DNA from: Tatumella morbirosei | GTDB lineage: Bacteria; Pseudomonadota; Gammaproteobacteria; Enterobacterales; Enterobacteriaceae | Direction of reading: 5' to 3' | Length of the DNA stretch: 64,000 nt | Assembly (NCBI RefSeq): GCF_000757425.2 | Contig: NZ_JPKR02000003.1 | Span: 310,001 to 374,000, forward strand | Part shown: positions 24,221 through 33,882 of the stretch, in pieces | Numbering within the stretch: the stretch's first letter is position 1 | Layout of the letters: every line of letters starts with the position of its first letter | Position numbers and translations under genes: made by a program | The notes under the pieces: generated by a model | Seen by the model: only the letters and a program-made list of their open reading frames with translations | The model's database searches: none | Told to the model about the DNA's origin: nothing

Positions 24221-25441
24221 ATGACCGCCGAATCTCCCTCCGTCACTGAGAGTCCTTTACATTCTCCTCCCGTTTCCCGTAAAACAGCATGGTTACGGGT
24301 TCTGTTAATGGCTGTCGCTGCCTTTATCTTTAATACCACGGAGTTTGTCCCCGTCGGTTTGTTGTCCGATATTGGAACCAGTTTCGGTATGCAAACTGCC
24401 GATGTGGGGATTATGCTGACAATTTATGCCTGGTGTGTTGCACTTTTATCTCTGCCATTAATGCTGCTCACCCGTAATATTGAACGGCGTATTTTACTGG
24501 TAATTCTGTTCACTATCTTCATTGCCAGCCATGTACTCTCTGCTGTGGCCTGGAACTTCAATGCGCTGCTGGTTTCCCGTATTGGTATTGCGGTAACCCA
24601 TGCCGTGTTCTGGTCGATTAACGCCTCCCTGGCTATCCGGATTGCACCTCCGGGTAAAAAAACCCAGGCCCTGAGTATGATTGCTACAGGTACTGCACTG
24701 GCTATGGTGCTGGGCGTGCCGCTTGGGCGGATTATTGGGCAGACCATGGGCTGGCGAACCACCTTTGGGATAATTGCGGTATCTTCGCTGGTGCTGATGG
24801 TCATGCTGGCCAGACTACTGCCCAAATTGCCGAGTGAACACACGGGGTCGCTGAAAAGCCTGCCAATGCTGATTCGCCGCCCGGCTCTGATGAGCATGTA
24901 TCTGCTGGTGACACTGGTTGTTACCGCCCACTACACTGCTTACAGCTATATTGAACCCTTTATGCAGCAGCTTGCACAACAGGGGGCTAATTTTACTACC
25001 CTGCTGTTACTGCTGTTTGGTGCCGCGGGTATCTTTGGCAGCCTGTTGTTTAGTTTTTTGGGAAAACGCTTTCCCTCGGCACTTCTTTCGGTAGCCATAG
25101 CCGCAATTACCCTGTGTATGGGCCTGTTTTTAGTCACCTCAACTCATGCGCCGGCGATTATGACGGTGTGTATTGTGTGGGGTATTGCCATGATGCTGAT
25201 TAACCTGTCAATGCAGGTTCGGGTATTGTCTCTGGCACCGGATGCCACGGATGTGTCAATGTCTCTGATGTCGGGGATCTATAACATTGGTATTGGTGCC
25301 GGCGCGTTAATTGGTAATCAGGTCATCAGCCATCTTGGAATGAGTCTGGTGGGCTATGTAGGGTCTGCTTTTGCCCTGATTAGTCTCGCATGGTGCCTTT
25401 ACAGCCTGAAAAAATATCCGCAGTTACGTTCAAACCTGTAA
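24221..25441 (+). CDS. sotB: sugar efflux transporter SotB
   Basis: A 406-residue major-facilitator exporter. Its signature [48 protein letters not shown] and [31 protein letters not shown] identify it as SotB (YdeA), which exports arabinose and IPTG in E. coli. ATG 24221 gives the expected N-terminus; an in-frame TTG at 24197 has the better-placed AGGA downstream of it, so the start is not fully certain. It has 12 hydrophobic segments. Convergent with the yegP-like gene. Confidence 0.9.
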   Translation: MTAESPSVTESPLHSPPVSRKTAWLRVLLMAVAAFIFNTTEFVPVGLLSDIGTSFGMQTADVGIMLTIYAWCVALLSLPLMLLTRNIERRILLVILFTIFIASHVLSAVAWNFNALLVSRIGIAVTHAVFWSINASLAIRIAPPGKKTQALSMIATGTALAMVLGVPLGRIIGQTMGWRTTFGIIAVSSLVLMVMLARLLPKLPSEHTGSLKSLPMLIRRPALMSMYLLVTLVVTAHYTAYSYIEPFMQQLAQQGANFTTLLLLLFGAAGIFGSLLFSFLGKRFPSALLSVAIAAITLCMGLFLVTSTHAPAIMTVCIVWGIAMMLINLSMQVRVLSLAPDATDVSMSLMSGIYNIGIGAGALIGNQVISHLGMSLVGYVGSAFALISLAWCLYSLKKYPQLRSNL

Positions 25442-25442
25442 A

Positions 25443-25468
25443 ATTATCCCCGGCACGCCGGGGATAAT
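25443..25468. terminator. bidirectional hairpin between sotB and yegP-like gene
   Basis: ATTATCCCCGGC (25443-25454) and GCCGGGGATAAT (25457-25468) form a perfect 12-bp stem with a minimal 2-base spacer. It lies between two convergent stops. Confidence 0.65.
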
Positions 25469-25478
25469 ACCGTTACCT

Positions 25479-25817
25479 TTAATGTGCCGGTAACTCGTTA
25501 ATCGTGGCACTGGCGCCATTCTTTTTCACCGACTCAATACCTTTTTCACGTGCAGCGACAGAGCTGTAAATCTCACTGCGGCCAATGACCTGATGATTCG
25601 CCGCTCTGAGTGTAAAATAAGGCGCGTCGTTTTTGGCTGTCAAACGTTCGTAATTATGATCTTCGGGGCTATTTTTTTGTACCGAGGCAATGCCATTCAG
25701 ACAGCCGCTTTTATTAACATAGCCTTCACTGCTCAGAATCACTTCTCCGTTAGCCGCTTTCAGCCGGAAGTAGTATTGCTGATCTTTACCCAGGAAAACT
25801 TCATACTTTCCACTCAT
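25479..25817 (-). CDS. yegP: YegP family protein (tandem DUF1508)
   Basis: A 112-residue cytosolic protein made of two DUF1508 repeats: KYEVFLGKDQQYYFRLKAANGEVILSSEGY with KSGCLNGIASVQKNS, and PYFTLRAANHQVIGRSEIYSS with REKGIESVKKNG. It is the same size as E. coli YegP. Members are small stress-associated proteins of unknown biochemical function. ATG at 25817 follows a GGAG-type site. Confidence 0.85.
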   Translation of the reverse strand: MSGKYEVFLGKDQQYYFRLKAANGEVILSSEGYVNKSGCLNGIASVQKNSPEDHNYERLTAKNDAPYFTLRAANHQVIGRSEIYSSVAAREKGIESVKKNGASATINELPAH

Positions 25818-25903
25818 CGTTGAATCTCCGAAGTTGATGTGTCCCGATAAGTGTTCTCCCGAATGGTGGATAATGCAATGTTATCAGTTCAAAAATTCAC
25901 CGG

Positions 25904-26814
25904 TCATTCTGAAAATATCATCTCACGGGTCTGAGAAATCAGCCAACCGGAAAAATCATGCAAAGCTGAATTACCCTGCCCGTCAACCACAGGCATTATC
26001 AGACAGAATGTTTTACTGAGTAAGGTCGACTGGCTCCAGGGAGAGACCAACTGCCCGCAGGCAAGCTCTCTTTCGACATAAACCTCCGGTACCAGCGCCA
26101 CCCTGTCACCAGCCAGTGCCATAGCAATCGCCATTTCATGTAAATCCACGAGGGTACCCTGTGCCGGATAGTCCAGCGGGATACCCGCTGCTGCCGAAAA
26201 CCGGGCCCAGGCCTCAGGATTCTGGCGACGATGAATCCGCGGAAGTTTATTCAGTAATAACCCGGGGTCTTCTCCATTGATCAGTTGCCGATGACAAACA
26301 GCGATCAACCTTTCGCGGAACAAAGGCCGGACCTGCATTCCAGCCCAGGCTGGGTGGTCGAAATGAATCGCCGCATCCAGTCCACTACCACTCAAAATAA
26401 ACGGGTCACTCCTGGCCGTAATATTCAGGGTGATGTCAGGATATTGTTGCCTGAAACCTTTCAGGCGGGGGATCAGCCAGCGGCTGGCAAAGGTCGGTGA
26501 AACCGCCAGTTCCAGATGGCGTTGACCGGCTGAACTGCCACTTACTGACTGGCTGTCTTTCTCGAAACGTTGCAGAGTTTCGCGGACAGACTGTGCATAG
26601 CGGGCCCCGACAGCGTTAAGGCTGACCCGGTTTCCTGTACGCTCGAACAACCTGCACTCCAGTAACGATTCCAGACGCGCAATTTGTCGGCTAATCGCCC
26701 CCTCTGTCAGAGAGAGTTCGGCGGCTGCCCGTGCAAAATTGCCGTGTCTGGCGGCCGCCTCAAATGCCAGCAGAGACGCAGTGCCGGGGAGTTTTTTTAC
26801 GCATGTAACTCCTG
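25904..26814 (-). pseudogene. LysR-family regulator with frameshift at codon 4
   Basis: The long frame begins inside the DNA-binding domain (first start-like codon TTG 26650), but it is open further upstream and encodes LPGTASLLAFEAAARHGNFARAAAELSLTEGAISRQIARLES, a complete LysR helix-turn-helix. The proper start is ATG 26814, preceded by AGGAG. It reads MRKK and then shifts out of frame at a run of seven A (T7 at 26802-26808). With six A the protein would be an unbroken GcvA-like LysR of about 302 residues. As written it cannot be translated normally. No obvious divergent partner is present. Confidence 0.75.
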
Positions 26815-26967
26815 TTTCACCGGAAATTAAGTAGGTTTAGTCACGTGATAATGGTCATATGTCACCCCTGTGGCTGGCCGGAAGCGGTCACTGGGGTTTA
26901 TTAACAAAAAACCGTTCAGCCTGACTGATGAAACACAGCCATGGCTGAAGTAAACTGTTCGATGGCC

Positions 26968-27528
26968 TTATTTGCTCCGGCCGCCATGAAACTCACGATT
27001 TTGTTCCCGTAACTCTTCCGGTTTCCGCAGAGAGACATACATTGCACCCGTTCCCCCATGGCGCGGATGAGCGACACAGAATGCCTGAACCTGTGGAAAC
27101 TGAAGTAACCAGTGGGTCAGATAACTGCGGATGATATTACTATGGCTGGTCTCCTCACGAGATTTACCATGAATGATTAGTACGTTTCTGCCTCCCCGAC
27201 GGATAATTTCAGTCATAAACTCGTAAACTGACTGCCGGGCCTGCCCGACGCTCTGACGGATCAGAAAAAGACTGCCGTCCAGCGGATAGGAGCCACGGCG
27301 CAACTTTTCAACAACACCGGTTTGCAAACCTTCAGCCCTGAAGGATGGCGAAGTCATCAGTGACAAAGGGGTAATCCTGTCGGCGAGTAAGAAGTTGGTA
27401 TTAACCACTTCACGATGCGGATCTGCCTTGTTTCGGGAACGGGGAAAATGAATTTTCTGATTGTTTTTTATTGGATTTACATCATTAACCGCCTGGCTAA
27501 ATAATGCGTGATCATCAGGATTTGTCAT
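26968..27528 (-). CDS. smrA: Smr-domain protein SmrA
   Basis: A 186-residue protein matching E. coli SmrA (YdaL, 187). The Smr endonuclease fold covers residues 90-175: LIRQSVGQARQSVYEFM, NVLIIHGKSREETSHSNIIRSYL and the loop HPRHGGTGAMYVSLRK. Smr proteins nick or cleave nucleic acid; SmrA shows DNA endonuclease activity in vitro according to the literature as I recall it. ATG 27528 (AGGAG 7 bases upstream) replaces a longer frame to 27666. As in E. coli it lies near fnr and uspE. Confidence 0.9.
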   Translation of the reverse strand: MTNPDDHALFSQAVNDVNPIKNNQKIHFPRSRNKADPHREVVNTNFLLADRITPLSLMTSPSFRAEGLQTGVVEKLRRGSYPLDGSLFLIRQSVGQARQSVYEFMTEIIRRGGRNVLIIHGKSREETSHSNIIRSYLTHWLLQFPQVQAFCVAHPRHGGTGAMYVSLRKPEELREQNREFHGGRSK

Positions 27529-27868
27529 AACCACTCCTGTAAGGTAAGTCACACGATACGCCCGGTTAAGAATAGCGTTTCTTCCGCCGATTTTCAGCAC
27601 TGAACCGCTCTTTATCGGTGAATTACCCGCGCTTCCACCAGGATACTGTGAGCAGACATGCAACAATCGTCATCATTTGTATAACCACATTTATCTTGTG
27701 GTAACAAATTAGTTTATACTGTTCAGCAGCTAAGAATATGAATTTACAGAGTGTTTACAAAATTATTTGAAATTCTAAAAAAATTTTATAAACAGTGTAA
27801 TGTAAGCCTGTTTTTCTTCGCGAAAAATGTTAAAATTCGTACAAGTTAATAACTACCGGAACTGAATT
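27529..27868. other. smrA-fnr intergenic region
   Basis: No gene seen. The 27740-27860 part is very AT-rich and carries the fnr leader. I could not find a convincing FNR box (TTGAT-N4-ATCAA) here. Confidence 0.5.
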
Positions 27869-28624
27869 ATGATTCCAGAAAAAAGGATTATTCGTCGCGT
27901 TCAATCAGGCGGTTGTGCCATTCACTGCCAGGATTGCAGTATTAATCAGTTATGTATCCCTTTCACACTCAACGAGCATGAACTGGATCAGCTGGATAAT
28001 ATTATTGAACGTAAGAAACCTATCCAGAAAGGCCAGTCTTTGTTCAAGGCCGGCGATGAGCTGAAATCCCTCTATGCTATTCGTTCCGGTACGTTAAAAA
28101 GCTATACCATTACCGAACAGGGCGATGAGCAAATTACCGGATTCCATCTGGCCGGTGATTTAGTGGGATTTGATGCCATCATCAGTAGCCACCACCCCAG
28201 CTTTGCTCAGGCACTTGAAACGTCGATGGTCTGTGAAATCCCCTTTGAAACGCTGGATGACCTGTCCGGGAAAATGCCGGCACTTCGTCAGCAGATGATG
28301 CGGTTGATGAGCGGGGAAATTAAAAGTGATCAGGACATGATTCTGTTACTCTCGAAAAAGAGTGCAGAAGAGCGACTGGCTGCGTTTATCTGGAACCTTT
28401 CCCGTCGCTTCGCTCAGCGTGGTTTCTCACAGCGTGAATTCCGTCTGACCATGACCCGGGGGGATATCGGGAACTATCTGGGGCTGACCGTTGAAACCAT
28501 CAGTCGTCTGCTGGGACGTTTTCAGAAAAGCGGCATGCTGGCAGTGAAGGGTAAATATATCACCATCGAAAATCATCCGATGCTTACCGAGCTGGCAGGA
28601 CAGACAGTTCCCTGCCACTCCTGA
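27869..28624 (+). CDS. fnr: oxygen-sensing regulator Fnr
   Basis: A 251-residue CRP-family global regulator of anaerobic metabolism, nearly identical to E. coli FNR. The 4Fe-4S ligands are Cys20, Cys23 and Cys29 in [16 protein letters not shown], plus Cys122 in SMVCEIPF. The dimer helix precedes the helix-turn-helix [27 protein letters not shown], with the E209/S212/R213 recognition residues. Its target small RNA FnrS is also in the window (56937-57052), with a matching FNR box. uspE follows on the same strand after a terminator. Confidence 0.98.
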   Translation: MIPEKRIIRRVQSGGCAIHCQDCSINQLCIPFTLNEHELDQLDNIIERKKPIQKGQSLFKAGDELKSLYAIRSGTLKSYTITEQGDEQITGFHLAGDLVGFDAIISSHHPSFAQALETSMVCEIPFETLDDLSGKMPALRQQMMRLMSGEIKSDQDMILLLSKKSAEERLAAFIWNLSRRFAQRGFSQREFRLTMTRGDIGNYLGLTVETISRLLGRFQKSGMLAVKGKYITIENHPMLTELAGQTVPCHS

Positions 28625-28636
28625 CCCTTAGATACA

Positions 28637-28673
28637 CAGAGCAGAGCGGCAGACGTCGCCCTGCTCTGCTTTT
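28637..28673 (+). terminator. intrinsic terminator of fnr
   Basis: CAGAGCAG (28637-28644) pairs with CTGCTCTG (28661-28668), with an inner GGC/GCC extension, and is followed by CTTTT. Confidence 0.75.
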
Positions 28674-28748
28674 AATATCTTCTCTTCTCCCGCAACAAAA
28701 CTTAGGCTATCTTTAAGTCAATTAAGTCTTTTGCAAGGAGATGTCATT

Positions 28749-29705
28749 ATGTCCAGATATCAAAATGTCCTGGTAGCTATTGACTCAGAACAGGATGACC
28801 AGCCAGCACTGCGGCGTGCGGTTTATCTGAATCAACGCATCGGCGGCAAGATAAAAGCCTTCCTCGCTATTTATGACTTTTCGTATGAGATGACTACCCT
28901 GCTGTCTCCTGACGAACGAACCAGCATGCGTCAGGGGGTGATCAATCAACGCACTGAATGGATCCGCCAACAGGCAAAAGCCTATATCGAGTCCGGCGTC
29001 GATATTGAAATTAAAGTGGTCTGGCATAACCGGCCACACGAAGCCATTATCCAGGAGGTTTTGCAGTTTAAGCATGATCTGGTTCTGAAAATGGCTCACC
29101 AGTATGATCGACTCGAGTCAGTGATTTTCACGCCGACCGACTGGCATATTCTGCGTAAGTGTCCGAGCCCTGTCTGGATGGTCAAAGATCAACCATGGCC
29201 AGAGGGGGGTAAAGCACTGGTGGCGGTGAATCTTGCCAGCGAAGAACCGCAGCATGATGCCCTAAACCAGAAACTGGTCAGAGAGAGCCAGTTACTGGCC
29301 GATATGGTTAATCATACCGAAGTTCATCTGGTAGGAGCCTATCCGCTTACTCCGGTGAATATTGCAATCGAACTTCCTGACTTTGACCCGCAAACTTACA
29401 ATGACGCTATCCGGGGCCAGCATCTGATTGCCATGAAAGCCCTGCGTCAAAAGTTCTCTATTGCAGATGAATTTACTCATGTCGATAAAGGCGAACCTGA
29501 AGAAGTGATCCCCTCGCTGGCAAGCAGCCTGGATGCGGGGGTTGTGGTACTGGGAACGGTTGGCCGAACCGGATTGTCAGCCGCTTTTTTGGGAAATACT
29601 GCGGAACAGGTTATCGATCATTTACGTTGTGATTTGCTGGTGTTTAAACCGGATGATTTCGTGGCTCCGGAACTGGAAAGTGAAGAAGAAACACCTTCAG
29701 CCTGA
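28749..29705 (+). CDS. uspE: universal stress protein UspE
   Basis: A 318-residue tandem Usp-domain protein (two halves joined near residue 155), as E. coli UspE (316). The N-terminal half begins [22 protein letters not shown]. The C-terminal half ends [41 protein letters not shown], with the GxxG-type loop of the family. ATG 28749 with AAGGAG 8 bases upstream is chosen over the TTG at 28731. It is implicated in motility, aggregation and DNA-damage resistance in E. coli. Confidence 0.95.
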   Translation: MSRYQNVLVAIDSEQDDQPALRRAVYLNQRIGGKIKAFLAIYDFSYEMTTLLSPDERTSMRQGVINQRTEWIRQQAKAYIESGVDIEIKVVWHNRPHEAIIQEVLQFKHDLVLKMAHQYDRLESVIFTPTDWHILRKCPSPVWMVKDQPWPEGGKALVAVNLASEEPQHDALNQKLVRESQLLADMVNHTEVHLVGAYPLTPVNIAIELPDFDPQTYNDAIRGQHLIAMKALRQKFSIADEFTHVDKGEPEEVIPSLASSLDAGVVVLGTVGRTGLSAAFLGNTAEQVIDHLRCDLLVFKPDDFVAPELESEEETPSA

Positions 29706-29985
29706 TTTTCACTCTGCCCTGCTGCTGCCGGAATGGCTGCAGCAGCGGCCAGTTTATCATTCGGCCTCTCATTTATCCCGCCAAAGTAGGTTCCATTCGG
29801 CTTCATCGCAATGTCATCTTATTTCAGCAATCTTTTGAATCTTCTTTTTTTATCTCTGCCAGGATAAATGCATAAATTGACTGAGACAGCACAATTATTA
29901 CATGTAATAATCGAAGCCAAACAGGTTACACATCAACGTCCGGGACGGTTTCGTACTCTTTTGAGCAAGGCGAAGGATAATTTTT

Positions 29986-30939
29986 ATGAAGCTAAAGTAC
30001 ACCCTTTTGGCAGCGGCTCTTTTTTCTGTTACTGCTGTTAATGCATTTGCAGCCCAGGAGCTGTCACCACAAAAGGCAGCGGAGTTACAGCCTTTTAAAC
30101 GTATTAATATCACTGGACGTTTTAATTCTCTCATTGATGTCAGTGACGCTGTATCAAAACGCGCAGATGCACTGGGGGCAGCCTCTTTTTATATTCAGGG
30201 TGTCAACGATGCTACCGGCAATAGTGGTAACTCACGGGTAACAGCCGACCTGTATCGTAGTGACGCACCTGCCGCGGCCAAAAAAGTGCATTACAGCAGT
30301 TACAATGGTGTGAATGAATTACCAAAGAATGTGGCTTACCGGTTAGAACCCTTTGATACCGTCACGGTGAGCGGTTATTTCCCAAGCCAGCCGGATGCGG
30401 TTGATGCTATTTCCCGTGCAGCGAAAGATAAAGGAGCAGCCTCTTTCTTCATCGTTCGTCAGATTGATACCAATAATGGTGGCAACCAGTTTATCACTGC
30501 TTACGTTTATAAAGCAGATGCGAAAGAACGCCGTGTTCAGAGTCCGGACGCTATCCCTGCTGATTCAGAAGCCGGCAAAGCAGCACTGGCCGCCGGCGGT
30601 GCCGCAGCTGCTAAAGTAGAAATTCCGGGCGTGGCTTCCTCAGAAGCCCCGGACAGAAGTGTCGGTCGTTTCTTTGAGACACAAAATACTACGGGTCAAC
30701 GCTATACCGTTCAGTTGCCTGGCGGGAAATCGGTGCAGGAACTGAGTGATATCACCGCAGCTCAGATGACCCCGTTTGGAACCGTGACAATCACAGATCA
30801 CTTCGGAACACCTACAGAAATGTCTGAAGCCATCGGACGTCTGGCGGCAGCGAAAGGTGCTAAGTATTACCACATTACCCGTCAGTGGCAAAACCAGAGT
30901 GGTGGTAACCTGACCGTGACGGCTGAACTGTTTAAATAA
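29986..30939 (+). CDS. ydgH: periplasmic YdgH/BhsA/McbA-domain protein YdgH
   Basis: A 317-residue exported protein with a signal peptide ending at NAFA-AQE and three DUF1471 (YdgH/BhsA/McbA) modules: about residues 30-90, 105-170 and 250-317. Each has the pattern F..V.V.G.F.s..da...is..A..kGA..fyi.r. It closely follows E. coli YdgH (314), including VQSPDAIPADSEAGKAALAAGG and YYHITRQWQ. Related small proteins act in stress and biofilm responses. It is followed by ydgI as in E. coli. Confidence 0.95.
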   Translation: MKLKYTLLAAALFSVTAVNAFAAQELSPQKAAELQPFKRINITGRFNSLIDVSDAVSKRADALGAASFYIQGVNDATGNSGNSRVTADLYRSDAPAAAKKVHYSSYNGVNELPKNVAYRLEPFDTVTVSGYFPSQPDAVDAISRAAKDKGAASFFIVRQIDTNNGGNQFITAYVYKADAKERRVQSPDAIPADSEAGKAALAAGGAAAAKVEIPGVASSEAPDRSVGRFFETQNTTGQRYTVQLPGGKSVQELSDITAAQMTPFGTVTITDHFGTPTEMSEAIGRLAAAKGAKYYHITRQWQNQSGGNLTVTAELFK

Positions 30940-30950
30940 ATCACGGCGAT

Positions 30951-30987
30951 GATCACGGATAATGTTCTGTTATCCGTGATCTTTATT
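30951..30987 (+). terminator. intrinsic terminator of ydgH
   Basis: GATCACGGATAA (30951-30962) pairs perfectly with TTATCCGTGATC (30970-30981) around a 7-base loop, followed by TTTATT. Confidence 0.8.
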
Positions 30988-31156
30988 GCAAGACCTGCCT
31001 CCACATTTTACGCGTTGCGTTCCTCCCTGCCTCTCCGTAGAATCTCCGCCCTGCTGTTCTGGTGGATAATCCCATCTGAATCTATTATCTCAGCAATTTC
31101 TGCTGGTTTTACGTACCAGTCAGCGCTAACCCGCTGACGTAATACTCAGGAACGAC

Positions 31157-32550
31157 ATGTCTGAAAAGAAATTAGGCCTACCGGCACTGACCGCTCTGGT
31201 ACTCAGTTCGATGCTCGGTGCGGGAGTATTCAGTCTGCCACAGAATATGGCTGCAGTTGCAGGTCCTGCTGCATTGTTAGCAGGCTGGCTAATTACAGGT
31301 GTTGGAATACTCTTCCTGGCCGTCGCGATGCTGCTGTTATCGCGTCTGCGCCCTGATCTCGATGGTGGAATTTTTACCTATGCCCGTGAAGGTTTCGGTG
31401 AAGTCACAGGTTTTTGCTCTGCCTGGGGATATTGGCTGTGCGCGGTCATTGCCAATGTCTCCTATCTGGTGATTGTTTTTTCAGCGTTAAGTTTTTTTAC
31501 CGATTCCCCGGGGCATACTTTTTCGGGTCCGGAAACACCTGGCCTGCCATTGCCGGAGCCTCGTTTTTGTTATGGCTGGTCCACTTCCTGGTACTGCGTG
31601 GCGTACAAACTGCTGCCATGATTAATATTCTGGCAACCCTCGGTAAACTTCTGCCATTATGTTTGTTTATGGTTGTGGCACTGCTGGCCTTTCGGTTCGC
31701 TAATTTCAGTGATGATTTTCGTGGCCTGACTCTGGGCCACCCGCTTTGGTATCAAATCAAACAAACCATGCTGATTACCTTGTGGGTATTTATCGGTGTA
31801 GAAGGCGCAATTGTGATTTCCGCCAGAGCACGGCAACGCCGTGACGTGGGTCGGGCAACCTTAACCGCCGTACTGGCAGCCTTGGTGGTCTATCTGCTGG
31901 TCACGCTTTTATCGTTAGGTATTGTTCCCCGTGAACAACTGGCAGGCATGCATAACCCTTCAATGGCGGGACTACTGGAAGGTATCATTGGTCCCTGGGG
32001 AAAGGTAGTGATTGTCGGGGGGCTGATATTGTCGGTATCCGGAGCCTATCTGAGCTGGACGATCATGGCCGCAGAAATCCCTTTCCTTGCCGCAAAAACC
32101 GATGCATTTCCGCGGATTATCTGTCGGCAAAACCGTCACGATGCTCCTGCGGCATCGTTGTGGCTGACCAATGGCAGTGTCCAGTTATGTCTGCTTATTA
32201 TCGGTATCACCCATGCCGATTATGACAATTTGTTGAGCATTGCCTCTGAGATGGTGTTGGTCCCTTATTTGCTGGTGGGGTTGTTTTTAATGAAAACGGC
32301 AAACCAAAAATTTTCAAAAGAAATGATGACAGGAGCTGGCGCGTCCTTGTACGGGCTATGGCTGTTATACGCATCCGGACCTGAAAATCTGATAATGTCG
32401 CTGATGTTGTATGCACCGGGGCTGTTGCTGTTTATGGTTGCACGGGCCACAGCCCCACAACCGTTGCCACTGACAGGAAAAGAATCAGTGATGATCGTAA
32501 TCATTCTGCTGGCGGCGGTCACTACGGGGATCAGGCTGATGCTGACCTGA
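31157..32550 (+). pseudogene. ydgI: amino-acid antiporter YdgI, frameshifted
   Basis: An APC-superfamily membrane transporter of the ArcD (arginine/ornithine antiporter) group. The first frame starts at ATG 31157 (KLGLPALTALVLSSMLGAGVFSLPQNM) and runs correctly to FFTDSPG. The second continues YFFGSGNTWPAIAGASFLLWLVHFLVLRGVQTAAMIN to the end at 32550. The two join if the GGGG at 31510-31513 had one more G, giving about 464 residues, the expected length. As read, the protein would end after 154 residues, with about four helices. Its place after ydgH is as in E. coli. Confidence 0.85.
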
Positions 32551-32574
32551 GGGTCAGCAGTAACACCCAAAAGC

Positions 32575-32982
32575 TTAAGGAAGTACGATGTTCAGACAGT
32601 CATCGTACTGTCTGAGAGTCAGTGGCTTCCGGTATTCGGCATGAATACCGGCCAGCTGAAGTTCGGAGAGAGGGTATGGCAACTGAATTTCAAAGCTAAC
32701 GATTTTTTGTTGCTCGGCTAAAGAAATCAACCGCGCAATATTAATTTCGTCACTGACCTGCGTCGAAATTATCTGCAAGGCCATTGCTTTGAACAGTTCG
32801 GCCTCGGTCTCTGAATTGCTGCTGCGCGCAGATTTGCGTGTTACCATCCCGAAAATAGGCAGCACACCATAGATCGCATCGACAAAACTCCAGTGCTTCT
32901 TACAGGAAGCTGAAAGATAATCACTGTAATTAAAGCAAATGCGCTGGTTATCCGCGCCTGAAGTCAGTTTATCATCCGACAC
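32575..32982 (-). CDS. hypothetical protein
   Basis: 135 residues, start GTG 32982 with GGGGGA about 9 bases upstream. No signal peptide is evident. A mildly hydrophobic stretch (WSFVDAIYGVLPIFGMVTRK) precedes a helical region (TEAELFKAMALQIISTQVSDEINIARLISLAEQQ). The C-terminal part has LPYPLSELQLAGIHAEYRKP. I do not recognise the family. It sits between ydgI and rstA, where E. coli has folM and ydgC, and reads towards ydgI. Confidence 0.6.
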   Translation of the reverse strand: MSDDKLTSGADNQRICFNYSDYLSASCKKHWSFVDAIYGVLPIFGMVTRKSARSSNSETEAELFKAMALQIISTQVSDEINIARLISLAEQQKIVSFEIQLPYPLSELQLAGIHAEYRKPLTLRQYDDCLNIVLP

Positions 32983-33150
32983 TCAAACTCCCCCTGTTGG
33001 TATGATCCCTGGGAAACTTATATTTCCGGGAATTATAATGACATATTTAGTAGGGGATATACCAGCAACAGATGCCTTTTTCGTGATAACGTAGCCGTTG
33101 TTAAAGGGCCAGGTAATTTCGTTGTTAAATATTAATAATTATTGTTAATT

Positions 33151-33882
33151 ATGAATAAAATTGTTTACGTAGAAGATGAACCTGAAGTTGGCGAATTGAT
33201 CGCTGCTTACCTCGGAAAACATGATTTTGACGTGGTGGTTGAAACCCGCGGAGATCGTGCTGAGCAGCGTATTGTAGAAGAAAATCCTGATCTGGTGATG
33301 CTGGATATCATGCTTCCCGGCAAAGACGGGATGACGCTCTGCCGTGACCTACGATCCCGTTGGTCCGGGCCTATTGTCCTGCTGACATCCCTTGACAGTG
33401 ATATGAACCATATTCTGGCATTGGAAATGGGGGCCAATGACTATATTTTAAAAACAACGCCACCGGCGGTACTGTTAGCCCGTTTACGACTTCATTTGCG
33501 TCAGGCTATGCAAAGCAATACCAGTGAAGATCAACAGCCGTCTGGTTCTGCGCCCGCACGGTTGATTCGTTTTGGAACACTGACCATTGATATGCTTAAC
33601 CGGGAAGTGACTCTGGCAGATGAACAAATCCCATTATCTACCGCTGATTTTGATCTGCTCTGGGAACTAGCCAGCCATGCGGGTCAGATACTCAACCGCG
33701 ATGCGCTGCTGAAAACATTGCGTGGTGTGAGTTATGACGGGTTGGATCGCAGTATTGATGTGGCTATCTCACGGTTACGTAAGAAACTTCATGATAATGC
33801 GACAGAACCTTTCCGGATTAAAACCATCCGTAACAAAGGCTATCTGTTTGCGCCACAGGCCTGGGATACCCACTCCGAATGA
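33151..33882 (+). CDS. rstA: response regulator RstA
   Basis: A 243-residue OmpR-type regulator. The receiver domain has acidic residues VEDEPEVG and the phospho-acceptor Asp in LVMLDIMLPGKDGM, with Thr in LLTSLDSD. The C-terminal winged helix covers LIRFGTLTIDMLNREVTL to IRNKGYLFAPQAW. It is almost identical in layout to E. coli RstA, which is activated through PhoP and controls asr, csgD and other genes. ATG 33151 matches the family start. TTGTTAA occurs three times upstream (33098, 33122, 33142). It overlaps rstB by four bases (ATGA), so the two are translationally coupled. Confidence 0.95.
   Translation: MNKIVYVEDEPEVGELIAAYLGKHDFDVVVETRGDRAEQRIVEENPDLVMLDIMLPGKDGMTLCRDLRSRWSGPIVLLTSLDSDMNHILALEMGANDYILKTTPPAVLLARLRLHLRQAMQSNTSEDQQPSGSAPARLIRFGTLTIDMLNREVTLADEQIPLSTADFDLLWELASHAGQILNRDALLKTLRGVSYDGLDRSIDVAISRLRKKLHDNATEPFRIKTIRNKGYLFAPQAWDTHSE

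Noticed and set aside
24424-24897. 157-codon open frame on the - strand inside sotB
   Set aside because: Antisense shadow of a membrane protein; low-complexity residues and no ribosome-binding site.
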